Positions 6,274 through 12,567 of a stretch of 12,969 nt of DNA are shown in pieces. Position 1 is the stretch's first letter, and each line of letters starts with the position of its first letter. The position numbers were made by a program, and so were the translations under genes. The notes beneath the pieces are model-generated. The model made no database searches, had not been told where the DNA came from, and saw nothing but the letters and a program-made list of their open reading frames with translations. This DNA is from Aquirhabdus sp. (GTDB lineage Bacteria; Pseudomonadota; Gammaproteobacteria; Pseudomonadales; Moraxellaceae), in assembly GCA_030150135.1 (NCBI GenBank), contig JASLGO010000064.1, positions 1 to 12,969 on the forward strand. Reading direction: 5' to 3'.

Positions 6274-7443
6274 ATGCCGAACACACTTCCTGTATCGATT
6301 GACAAGAATACACGCTCATCACTAGACCCCATGAATACAACTGGTGCAATACTACACCTTGCTATGCGTAGCGCACAGGAGCTCACTGATCTAGTGGCAG
6401 AAGTTCACAGCACTATTACAGACATGCCGACATTACTCAATAAAGCTCACCAAGCTCAAGTACATCGCGCACCCCTTGCCTATCGTCTGGTTTCAAAAAG
6501 CTTTGCATTGCTTGCACGCTTCAGCCGAATATTGATCTCACAGCAATCCGAATTCGATCAGTTAAATGCTCTACGTGGTCATGCAGCCTTGAATGGAGTC
6601 TGTGGGGATAAGCTCGAAGCATGGTTAAGCCCACTTGCTCTATCGATGAGCCTACGCACAGTGCAAGGTACTCTACTCGACCCAGCCATTTGGTCACAAT
6701 CCAGTGCAACAGGTCATGTGATATTTTTGCACGGTCTATGCCATAACGACAGAGAGTGGCAACAATCCACTCATCATCTACAGTTTGTTGAAGAGCTCAC
6801 TCAATCAGGCTACCAAGTCGCATGGCTACGCTACAATACTGGGCGGGCAATTCACGCCAATGGTCGTGATCTTGCTGACTTATTGGAACGCCACTTGAGT
6901 GATACTGGCGCACCAGTATGGCTGGTTGGTCACAGCATGGGAGGCCTCTTAATCCGCAGTGCTAGCCACTATGCTACCGAGCAAAAATATGGCTGGACCA
7001 AGCGTCTCAGCCACGCGGCTTACCTTGGTTCACCACATCTCGGAGCACCGTGGGAGATCGCAGGTAATCATCTCAACAATATGCTCGGTATTACGCCTTA
7101 TACCCGCCCATTTATGCGGCTTGGTAATATTCGTAGCATTGGCATCCGTAATCTGCGCGTTGCTGATATTACCGCTGACCAAACCATGCCAAAACTGCTT
7201 CCCGAAGTAAACCACCTGCTACTCGCTACTGCATGGAGCGAAGCTCATACCACCAACTGGATCGGTGACGGCATCGTTCCCGTCTCAAGCGCCCTCGCAC
7301 AAAATGACGATGGCGATGCACTCACAGCACCAACCATCAAACGCGTACTACTCAACGATATCAACCATATCGCAATCCTTCATGACGCACGAATCTATGC
7401 AGAATTACGCGATTGGTTAAAAATGAAGAGTAGCCCGAATTAA
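6274..7443 (+). CDS. Alpha/beta-hydrolase, lipase/esterase (PGAP1-like) type
   Basis: A 389-residue hydrolase, probably acting on ester bonds of lipids; substrate unknown. The catalytic fold starts near residue 147: GHVIFLHGL (147-155, oxyanion-hole HG), nucleophile elbow GHSMGG (219-224, Ser221), AYLGSPHLGAPW (249-260, typical of PGAP1-like and triacylglycerol lipases), probable acid Asp332 in GDGIVPVSS, and probable base His365 in INHIAIL. The first 145 residues form a mainly helical region that I cannot assign; a similar helical N-terminal half occurs in some cytoplasmic proteobacterial hydrolases. No signal peptide is evident, so a cytoplasmic location is likely. Start chosen at the first ATG; Met20 is an alternative, and neither has a clear ribosome binding site. 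It is monocistronic, divergent from the lipoprotein gene, and ends in a hairpin at 7461. Confidence 0.85.
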   Translation: MPNTLPVSIDKNTRSSLDPMNTTGAILHLAMRSAQELTDLVAEVHSTITDMPTLLNKAHQAQVHRAPLAYRLVSKSFALLARFSRILISQQSEFDQLNALRGHAALNGVCGDKLEAWLSPLALSMSLRTVQGTLLDPAIWSQSSATGHVIFLHGLCHNDREWQQSTHHLQFVEELTQSGYQVAWLRYNTGRAIHANGRDLADLLERHLSDTGAPVWLVGHSMGGLLIRSASHYATEQKYGWTKRLSHAAYLGSPHLGAPWEIAGNHLNNMLGITPYTRPFMRLGNIRSIGIRNLRVADITADQTMPKLLPEVNHLLLATAWSEAHTTNWIGDGIVPVSSALAQNDDGDALTAPTIKRVLLNDINHIAILHDARIYAELRDWLKMKSSPN

Positions 7444-7460
7444 AAATAAACACCCATAAA

Positions 7461-7486
7461 AAATCCCAGCTCTTAGGCTGGGATTT
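7461..7486. terminator. Bidirectional hairpin terminator between the hydrolase gene and tRNA-Gly
   Basis: AAATCCCAGC (7461-7470) pairs perfectly with GCTGGGATTT (7477-7486) around a 6-nt loop. Rightward the T run is short (TTT), serving the hydrolase transcript. Leftward it ends in six T (7463-7458), a back-up terminator for the tRNA transcript. Confidence 0.75.
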
Positions 7487-7509
7487 AGTGATTGATTACA
7501 ATCATTTAT

Positions 7510-7538
7510 AAAAAAAGAATCGATTTTGGGGTCGATTC
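7510..7538 (-). terminator. tRNA-Gly terminator
   Basis: On the minus strand GAATCGA (7538-7532), an 8-nt loop and TCGATTC (7523-7517) are followed by seven T (7516-7510). It begins 6 nt after the tRNA CCA end. Confidence 0.88.
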
Positions 7539-7543
7539 CAAAC

Positions 7544-7619
7544 TGGAGCGGGAAAAGAGACTCGAACTCTCGACCCCAACCTTGGCAAGGTTGTGCTCTA
7601 CCAACTGAGCTATTCCCGC
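7544..7619 (-). tRNA. tRNA-Gly, anticodon GCC
   Basis: Carries glycine to GGC/GGU codons. On the minus strand all arms can be drawn: acceptor GCGGGAA/TTCCCGC, D-stem GCTC/GAGC with loop AGTTGGTA, anticodon stem CAACC/GGTTG with loop TTGCCAA (anticodon GCC), variable loop GGGTC, T-stem GAGAG/CTCTT (the outermost pair is G-U) with TTCGAGT, discriminator T, and encoded CCA at 7546-7544. Length is 76 nt. It is a single tRNA with its own promoter at 7678-7705 and terminator at 7510-7538, unlike glycine tRNAs that sit in multi-tRNA operons. Confidence 0.97.
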
Positions 7620-7677
7620 ATAATCTGGTTAGCTTACACACAATCATCATATTTGCGGTGTAAACTGAACGATGCGC

Positions 7678-7705
7678 ATTCTAACGTAAATATAAAAACT
7701 GTCAA
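7678..7705 (-). promoter_or_regulatory. tRNA-Gly promoter
   Basis: On the minus strand TTGACA (7705-7700), a 16-nt spacer and TAGAAT (7683-7678) form a near-consensus sigma-70 promoter. The next bases, GCGCATCG, make a GC-rich discriminator typical of stable-RNA promoters under stringent control. The start would fall near 7671, giving a leader of about 50 nt to be processed. Confidence 0.82.
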
Positions 7706-7829
7706 CTCTTTTTCTAACAATTAAAATCAAGCGCGTACATTTTATCCAAATTAAACTCAATCGATGAAAATCTTCTTTGGAAAGCTTCACGCCATCTCAA
7801 CATCTCATTCATGACTATTTCCATTTTGG

Positions 7830-7858
7830 TTTACTTTAAGAAACTGCTTTCTTAAACT
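7830..7858 (+). promoter_or_regulatory. Candidate promoter and palindromic operator upstream of the DUF2058 gene
   Basis: TTTAAGAAA (7835-7843) and TTTCTTAAA (7848-7856) are a perfect 9-bp inverted repeat around CTGC. It fills the spacer between a possible -35 TTTACT (7830-7835) and a possible -10 TAAACT (7853-7858), 17 nt apart. Both hexamers are only 4/6 matches. A repressor site overlapping the promoter is one reading. The rest of 7706-7893 shows nothing I can support. Confidence 0.35.
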
Positions 7859-7893
7859 AACACCACTTTTTACTCACGATTGACATTAGTATC

Positions 7894-8430
7894 ATGGCAA
7901 AAAACGCACTACAGGCTCAACTTTTAAAAGCAGGACTCGTTGACGCAAAAAAGGCAAAGAAAATCAATCAACAACAACAGCATGCACTCAAAACTGGCAG
8001 CACTGACGATGACGTTAAAAAAGCACTCGCTCAAGCACAAGCCGAAAAGCTGGCTCGTGACCAAGCTTTAAACCGTGAACGTCAGCAAGCACTCGAAGAA
8101 AAAACCCAAGCTGCAAATATTCGTCAAATGTTAGTACAGCATCAAATCCAACACACAGCAGGAGATGTCGTGTATCAATTTGTTGATGCAGGAAAAATCA
8201 AAAAGATTTATGTCACACAAGAAGTTTACAATCAGATCGTAGCTGGTCGTGTTGCAATTGCCCGACTCGATGAGCAATACCCCCTACTTCCTCGTATTCT
8301 GGCGGATAAAATTGCCGAGCGCGCACCAGAAGTCATTATTATCCGTAATGAGAAAACCACTGCTACCCACGTCACAGATGAAGATGATCCGTATGCAGCA
8401 TACGTCATCCCTGACGATTTAATGTGGTAA
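7894..8430 (+). CDS. DUF2058 family protein (YaiL-like), function unknown
   Basis: A 178-residue cytoplasmic protein matching my recollection of the DUF2058 family, sometimes labelled a nucleoprotein/polynucleotide-associated protein, with no established role. It opens with ALQAQLLKAGLVDAKKAKKI (5-24), a hallmark start of the family. A long Lys/Gln/Ala/Arg-rich helical, probably coiled-coil segment follows (about 25-95). The globular part begins ADVVYQF-like (here AGDVVYQFVDAGKIKKIYVT, 129-148 approximately), continues through VAIARLDEQYPLLPRILADK, and ends in an acidic tail DEDDPYAAYVIPDDLMW. The positive N-terminal half would suit nucleic-acid contact (inference). The ATG at 7894 has no clear Shine-Dalgarno sequence, but the family start fits. 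It converges on ispF with only 23 nt between stops and no terminator visible in that gap. Confidence 0.85.
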   Translation: MAKNALQAQLLKAGLVDAKKAKKINQQQQHALKTGSTDDDVKKALAQAQAEKLARDQALNRERQQALEEKTQAANIRQMLVQHQIQHTAGDVVYQFVDAGKIKKIYVTQEVYNQIVAGRVAIARLDEQYPLLPRILADKIAERAPEVIIIRNEKTTATHVTDEDDPYAAYVIPDDLMW

Positions 8431-8453
8431 GTTAGACTTGTATCTCTATCCAA

Positions 8454-8957
8454 CTAAGCTCTTGCCAACAGTACAACAGCTTGAGCCAAAATTCCTTCTT
8501 GTCGCCCAGTAAAGCCAAGTTTCTCAGTCGTCGTTGCTTTCACGCTAACACGATCGATTGAAACACTTAAATCATCCGCAACATTTTGACGCATCGCGAT
8601 ATTATGCGGTGCAAGTTTCGGACGCTCGCATGCCACCGTAATATCAGCATTAACCAACATAAAACCATGCTCCTGAATGATTTTATAGACATGACGCAAC
8701 AGAACTCGACTATCTGCACCTTTAAATTGTGCATCCGTATCTGGAAAATGTTGTCCAATATCACCTAAAGCCAATGCACCCAGCAAAGCATCTGACAATG
8801 CATGTAATACGACATCACCATCAGAATGTGCCAATAAAATATGACTATGAGGAATACGCACGCCAGCTAAAGTGACAAAACTTAACTCACCCTCGGGAGC
8901 TTTGCCAAAAGCGTGGACATCTAAACCTTGACCAATTCGTAAATCGAGTGGGTTCAT
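8454..8957 (-). CDS. ispF: 2-C-methyl-D-erythritol 2,4-cyclodiphosphate synthase IspF
   Basis: MEP-pathway enzyme of isoprenoid precursor synthesis. It cyclises CDP-methylerythritol 2-phosphate to methylerythritol 2,4-cyclodiphosphate with release of CMP, as a cytoplasmic trimer. At 167 residues it is of normal length. Metal ligands are visible as Asp13 and His15 (GQGLDVHAF) and His52 (AHSDGDVVLHALSDALLGA); the substrate-binding segment ERPKLAPH and the C-terminal VKATTTEKLGFTGRQEGI are also present. Relative to E. coli there are a few extra residues in the EGELSFVTL stretch after HAF. GAG sits 4-6 nt before the ATG. The gene follows ispD on the same strand, but across a 155-nt leader with overlapping inverted repeats rather than the tight or fused junction common elsewhere. 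Confidence 0.97.
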   Translation of the reverse strand: MNPLDLRIGQGLDVHAFGKAPEGELSFVTLAGVRIPHSHILLAHSDGDVVLHALSDALLGALALGDIGQHFPDTDAQFKGADSRVLLRHVYKIIQEHGFMLVNADITVACERPKLAPHNIAMRQNVADDLSVSIDRVSVKATTTEKLGFTGRQEGILAQAVVLLARA

Positions 8958-8990
8958 TTTCTCAATATCTCATATAAAAATTTCAAGAAT

Positions 8991-9083
8991 AAATAAGGTG
9001 TACTGATATTTAGCTATTTTTATGTAAAAGTAACGCCACCTTATTTGATTTTTTTTACAAAAGCCAAAATGAAAAATCAAATA
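8991..9083 (-). promoter_or_regulatory. Two overlapping inverted repeats in the ispD-ispF intergenic leader
   Basis: Repeat A: arms 9072-9083 and 9042-9053, 12 bp, AT-rich, 18-nt loop. Repeat B: AAATAAGGTG (8991-9000) with CACCTTATTT (9037-9046), a perfect 10 bp, with 4 more pairs inside (9001-9004 with 9029-9032). The arms share 9042-9046, so the two RNA stems cannot form together. Neither is followed by a T tract on the minus strand. This could be a switch controlling ispF, or chance in AT-rich DNA. Confidence 0.4.
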
Positions 9084-9112
9084 TCAACACGTCCGAATAT
9101 ACACAGAAACAT

Positions 9113-9805
9113 CTACATCTGAGACCGTAAAATAGCCTCTGCCAATGCCAAATCATCTCGATATGTGACTTTAATATTATCCATACGACCTTCAACCAGT
9201 TTGACCGAAAAGCCAGCAAGCTCCATAGCACTCGCCTCATCAGTGACTTGAAGATTTTGGTTTCTTGCCGCGATAAGCGCATCACGTAACAGACCAAAAC
9301 GGAACATTTGTGGAGTTTGCGCCTGCCATAGATGATCACGAGAAACCGTTGTCACCATCTGACCCGCTTGTGCTTTCTTTAATGTGTCTCTGACTGGAAT
9401 AGCGAGAATCCCGCCAATCGGATCATCACACAAAGTTTCATGTAACTTTCGCAGACTATCTGCTGAAATGCACGGTCTTGCAACATCATGCACAAGCACC
9501 CAATCATCAGAAGCAGCTTTATCTTGTAAAAAATCTAAGCCTGCAAGGACCGAATCCATCCGTTCAGCACCACCCACCACAAAATGCAGTGCGTGCGCGT
9601 ACTCATAATTGAGTGTCTGAGCTAACTGATCATCTTCAGAGATCGCGACCACACAACCTGTCAAAGGCAATGCAAAAAGCCGATCAATGCTATGTCGCAT
9701 GATCGGTTTATTCTGTAGGGTTAAATATTGCTTCGGCGTAGCACCACCAAATCGTCGCCCACTTCCTGCGGCAGGAACAACTGCCCACAAACGAGATGAA
9801 CTCAT
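9113..9805 (-). CDS. ispD: 2-C-methyl-D-erythritol 4-phosphate cytidylyltransferase IspD
   Basis: MEP-pathway enzyme that joins methylerythritol 4-phosphate to CTP, giving CDP-methylerythritol and pyrophosphate. The 230 residues show the nucleotidyltransferase signature PAAGSGRRFG (11-20) with the catalytic-loop Arg18 and Lys25 (TPKQY), GGAERMDSVLAGL (78-90), VHDVARPC (105-112), Arg156 in VSRDHLWQAQTPQMF, and Lys212 in MDNIKVTYRDD. By alignment these match E. coli Arg20, Lys27, Arg157 and Lys213. The ATG at 9803-9805 overlaps the ftsB stop as ATGA and has no Shine-Dalgarno of its own, so translation is probably coupled to ftsB. The pairing ftsB-ispD is common in gamma-proteobacteria. Confidence 0.97.
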   Translation of the reverse strand: MSSSRLWAVVPAAGSGRRFGGATPKQYLTLQNKPIMRHSIDRLFALPLTGCVVAISEDDQLAQTLNYEYAHALHFVVGGAERMDSVLAGLDFLQDKAASDDWVLVHDVARPCISADSLRKLHETLCDDPIGGILAIPVRDTLKKAQAGQMVTTVSRDHLWQAQTPQMFRFGLLRDALIAARNQNLQVTDEASAMELAGFSVKLVEGRMDNIKVTYRDDLALAEAILRSQM

Positions 9806-10122
9806 GACGCAGATGGAGTCGCAACAGGAGGAGGCAATGCACTCAGTTGTACAAAAGTTTCACGAGGACGAACTAAACCCAGATCCATCCGAGCGTGTTC
9901 CTCAACCGCTTCCATGCCGTTTTTTAAGTCATTCACTTCAGCAGAAAGGACTCGATTGCGTTCAGCAGCTTTTGCATTTTCAGCATCTTGCTGATGCGTC
10001 AAATGCACCAAAGCTTGACGATCACGATAGCCGCCCTCGCCCAACCACAGCTTATACTGTAGATAGCCGATGACCAGTATCGCAAGACCGATCATCAAAC
10101 GACCTGTGAACGTCGATAGCAT
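9802..10122 (-). CDS. ftsB: Cell division protein FtsB
   Basis: Small bitopic inner-membrane divisome protein that forms the FtsQ-FtsL-FtsB complex and helps activate septal peptidoglycan synthesis. The 106 residues contain one membrane segment (about 9-24, LMIGLAILVIGYLQYKLW at 9-26), a periplasmic heptad-rich coiled coil (about 36-72, with ERNRVLSAEVNDLKNG), and the family's EEHARMDLGLVRPRETFVQL (74-93) just after it. A Pro/Ala/Ser tail ends the protein. AAGG lies 7 nt before the ATG, inside the end of eno. The start overlaps the eno stop by one base (TAATG), and the stop overlaps the ispD start (ATGA), so all three are likely co-translated. Confidence 0.94.
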   Translation of the reverse strand: MLSTFTGRLMIGLAILVIGYLQYKLWLGEGGYRDRQALVHLTHQQDAENAKAAERNRVLSAEVNDLKNGMEAVEEHARMDLGLVRPRETFVQLSALPPPVATPSAS

Positions 10123-11429
10123 TATTGCGCCTTCAAACGTTCAACTAAGCCACGGAACTCAGCTGCACCACGATACGGTGCATCAACCATTTCTTCGATA
10201 CGAAGCAATTGGTTGTACTTAGACACGCGATCTGAACGACACAATGAACCTGTTTTGATCTGACCCGCAGCTGTACCGACAGCCAAATCAGCAATGAAAG
10301 AATCTTCAGTTTCACCAGAACGATGTGAAATCACTGTGGTGTAGTTATTTGCTTTTGCTAAATAAATTGCATCAAGCGTTTCTGTCAATGTACCGATTTG
10401 ATTGAACTTGATCAGAATTGAGTTCGCAACACCAGTATCAATGCCTTTTTGCAAAATCGCTGGATTGGTCACAAACAAGTCATCACCGACCAGTTGAACT
10501 TTATCACCGCAAATATCAGTTAAGTATTTCCAGCCGTCCCAATCTGATTCATCCAAACCGTCTTCAATCGAAATGATTGGATATTGACGCGCAAGGCCTG
10601 CCAAGTAGTCAGCGAATTGATGATTGCTAAATGCTTTATTGCCTTCACCAGCCAATACATATTGACCGTTTTTATAGAATTCTGTTGCTGCACAATCAAG
10701 TGCCAACATGATGTCTTTTCCTGCTTTATATCCTGCTTGTTCAATCGCTTGCAGAATCACAGTGATCGCTTCTTCGTTAGTACGCAGATTCGGAGCAAAA
10801 CCACCTTCGTCACCCACAGCAGTGTTCAAACCTTGTTTTTTCAACACGCTTTTTAAGCTATGAAAGATTTCTGCACCTGCACGAAGTGCCTCGCTGAAAC
10901 TAGTAAAGCCAACTGGCTCAATCATGAACTCTTGAATATCAACAGTGTTATCCGCATGTGCACCACCATTGATGATATTCATCATGGGTACAGGCATTGA
11001 CAATGCAGATTGACCACGGAGATTCGCAATGTGTTGATACAGTGGCAAATGCAATTCAGTCGAAGCAGCACGTGCAGCAGCAAGTGATACCGCCAACATC
11101 GCATTCGCGCCGAGTTTAGATTTGTTTTCTGTACCATCTAAAGCAATAAGTTTTTCATCCAAACCTTTTTGATCGCGTACATCAAAGTCGAGCAACAAGT
11201 CACGAATATCACTATTCACGTTTTGAACCGCGTTACGGACACCTTTGCCTAAGTAACGAGATTTATCACCATCACGGAGTTCTAAAGCTTCACGTGAACC
11301 TGTTGATGCACCGCTTGGCGCAACACCACGTCCGACTACACCAGACGCTAAAGTAATATCCGCTTCAATAGTCGGATTTCCACGTGAATCCAGAATTTCA
11401 CGGGCGCGAATGTCGGCGATTTGACTCAT
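10122..11429 (-). CDS. eno: Enolase
   Basis: Glycolytic enzyme that interconverts 2-phosphoglycerate and phosphoenolpyruvate; in many proteobacteria it is also a component of the RNA degradosome. The 435-residue protein is full length. Key residues fall at the E. coli positions: catalytic Glu208 (VGDEGGFAP) and Lys341 (LIKFNQIGT), and Mg ligands Asp245 (LALDCAA), Glu289 (SIEDGLDESD) and Asp316 (VGDDLFVTN). The loop SHRSGETEDSFIADLAVG is intact. GGAG lies 6 nt before the ATG. It lies downstream of kdsA across 175 nt that contain a possible promoter, and overlaps ftsB by one base. In many proteobacteria eno lies beside pyrG and ftsB, as here. Confidence 0.99.
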   Translation of the reverse strand: MSQIADIRAREILDSRGNPTIEADITLASGVVGRGVAPSGASTGSREALELRDGDKSRYLGKGVRNAVQNVNSDIRDLLLDFDVRDQKGLDEKLIALDGTENKSKLGANAMLAVSLAAARAASTELHLPLYQHIANLRGQSALSMPVPMMNIINGGAHADNTVDIQEFMIEPVGFTSFSEALRAGAEIFHSLKSVLKKQGLNTAVGDEGGFAPNLRTNEEAITVILQAIEQAGYKAGKDIMLALDCAATEFYKNGQYVLAGEGNKAFSNHQFADYLAGLARQYPIISIEDGLDESDWDGWKYLTDICGDKVQLVGDDLFVTNPAILQKGIDTGVANSILIKFNQIGTLTETLDAIYLAKANNYTTVISHRSGETEDSFIADLAVGTAAGQIKTGSLCRSDRVSKYNQLLRIEEMVDAPYRGAAEFRGLVERLKAQ

Positions 11430-11471
11430 TTATAGCTCCAGATCTCAATAAACAGCTTAATAAACAGCTCA

Positions 11472-11500
11472 GTTATAAATAGCTAAGCAAACTGAGTAAA
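11472..11500 (-). promoter_or_regulatory. Candidate eno promoter
   Basis: On the minus strand TTTACT (11500-11495), a 17-nt spacer and TATAAC (11477-11472). The predicted leader contains two direct copies of AATAAACAGCT (plus-strand 11447-11457 and 11459-11469), 12 nt apart. The hexamers also overlap a 7-bp inverted repeat, CTCAGTT (11468-11474) with AACTGAG (11490-11496). Confidence 0.4.
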
Positions 11501-11581
11501 ATTTTGAACCATTACATCATATATTCAAAATTCTACAGATTTTATGAATCACATCACAATGGACGTAATCACGAATACTTC

Positions 11582-11607
11582 AAAAAAATTAATATCGATA
11601 ACGATTA
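11582..11607 (-). terminator. Weak terminator after kdsA
   Basis: On the minus strand TAATCG, beginning with the kdsA stop codon, a TTAT loop and CGATATTA pair with one bulged A. A T run of seven follows (11588-11582). The stem is short and AT-rich, so termination is probably partial. Confidence 0.45.
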
Positions 11608-12465
11608 GTGTGTATCCAGTACAGCAAATCCTTTCACCAAATTATCGAGTTGTTTCATTTGCGTCAAAAACGCTTCTAACTGAGACAATCGTAGTGCACA
11701 TGGGCCATCACACTTCGCCACATCTGGATTAGGATGTGCTTCTAAGAACAATCCTGCCAATCCTGTTGCCATACCAGCACGCGCCAATGTAGAAATCTGC
11801 GCACGACGACCACCCGCAGAATCTGCGCGTCCACCTGGTGTTTGTAACGCATGAGTGACATCAAAGAAAACAGGAACATTCATGGCTTTCATCGTATCAA
11901 AGCCGAGCATATCCACGACTAAGTTGTTATAACCAAAGCTTGAACCACGCTCACACAAGATTAACTTATCATTTCCCGCTTCAAGACACTTATGCAGAAT
12001 ATGACGCATTTCGTGTGGTGCAAGAAACTGGGCTTTTTTGATATTAATAATCGCACCTGTTTTTGCCATCGCGTCAACCAGATCCGTTTGGCGACTCAGA
12101 AAAGCAGGAAGCTGAATAATATCAGCAACTTGCGCAACAGGTTCAGCTTGGTAAGGTTCATGAACATCAGTAATGATTGGCACATTATATTTGGCTTTCA
12201 ATTCTTCAAGCCAAGCCAAGCCTTTTTCTAAACCCGGCCCACGATATGAGTGCAGGCTTGAGCGATTCGCTTTATCGAAACTCGCTTTAAACACATAAGG
12301 AATACCCAAACGCTGGGTAATATCGATATATGTTTCGGCAATTTCAAATGCTAAGTCTTTAGATTCGAGCACATTCATGCCGCCGAACAATACAAATGGC
12401 TGATCGTTACCAATATTAATATCGCCAAGAGCAATATGGGACTGTGCTTTTAATTCTACGCTCAT
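11605..12465 (-). CDS. kdsA: 3-deoxy-D-manno-octulosonate 8-phosphate (KDO8P) synthase KdsA
   Basis: Condenses phosphoenolpyruvate with arabinose 5-phosphate to make KDO 8-phosphate for lipopolysaccharide inner core or lipooligosaccharide. The ATG at 12463-12465 gives 286 residues, close to the usual 284. TGAGG lies 6 nt upstream and decides the start. The frame stays open back to a GTG at 12534 (23 extra residues), but that codon sits inside the pyrG terminator and its added residues do not look like the family. Visible are VLFGGMNVLESK with Asn31, which marks the metal-independent class (metal-dependent enzymes have Cys there), FKASFDKANRSS, ITDVHEP, IQLPAFLSRQTDL, the KKAQFLAP stretch, CERGSSFGYNNLVVDM, FFDVTHALQ, AGGRRAQ and LEAHPNPDVAKCDGP. 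It follows pyrG by 102 nt. Confidence 0.97.
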   Translation of the reverse strand: MSVELKAQSHIALGDINIGNDQPFVLFGGMNVLESKDLAFEIAETYIDITQRLGIPYVFKASFDKANRSSLHSYRGPGLEKGLAWLEELKAKYNVPIITDVHEPYQAEPVAQVADIIQLPAFLSRQTDLVDAMAKTGAIINIKKAQFLAPHEMRHILHKCLEAGNDKLILCERGSSFGYNNLVVDMLGFDTMKAMNVPVFFDVTHALQTPGGRADSAGGRRAQISTLARAGMATGLAGLFLEAHPNPDVAKCDGPCALRLSQLEAFLTQMKQLDNLVKGFAVLDTH

Positions 12466-12525
12466 CGTACGCCTCATCATTGCATCGAATGACAATCCAT
12501 CGTCTTCGACATCTTTAGACTGAAT

Positions 12526-12553
12526 AAAAAGCACTAATACGTTGTATTAATGC
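12526..12553 (-). terminator. pyrG terminator upstream of kdsA
   Basis: On the minus strand GCATTAATAC (12553-12544), loop AAC and GTATTAGTGC (12540-12531) pair over 10 bp with one U-G wobble. Five T (12530-12526) follow. It lies 14 nt after the pyrG stop and 60 nt before the kdsA start, so kdsA is reached by read-through or by a promoter I cannot identify. Confidence 0.72.
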
Positions 12554-12567
12554 TCAAATTGTTTCAC

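Noticed and set aside
7417..7650. Leftward open frame of 77 codons across tRNA-Gly
   Set aside because: It runs through the tRNA and both terminators, so it is a chance frame.
9687..10073. Rightward open frame of 128 codons opposite ispD/ftsB
   Set aside because: Antisense shadow of two clear genes, with low-complexity His/Gln/Pro composition and no ribosome binding site.
10584..10856. Rightward open frame of 90 codons opposite eno
   Set aside because: Antisense shadow in a highly conserved gene; Cys/Phe-rich composition is typical of a complementary-strand artefact.
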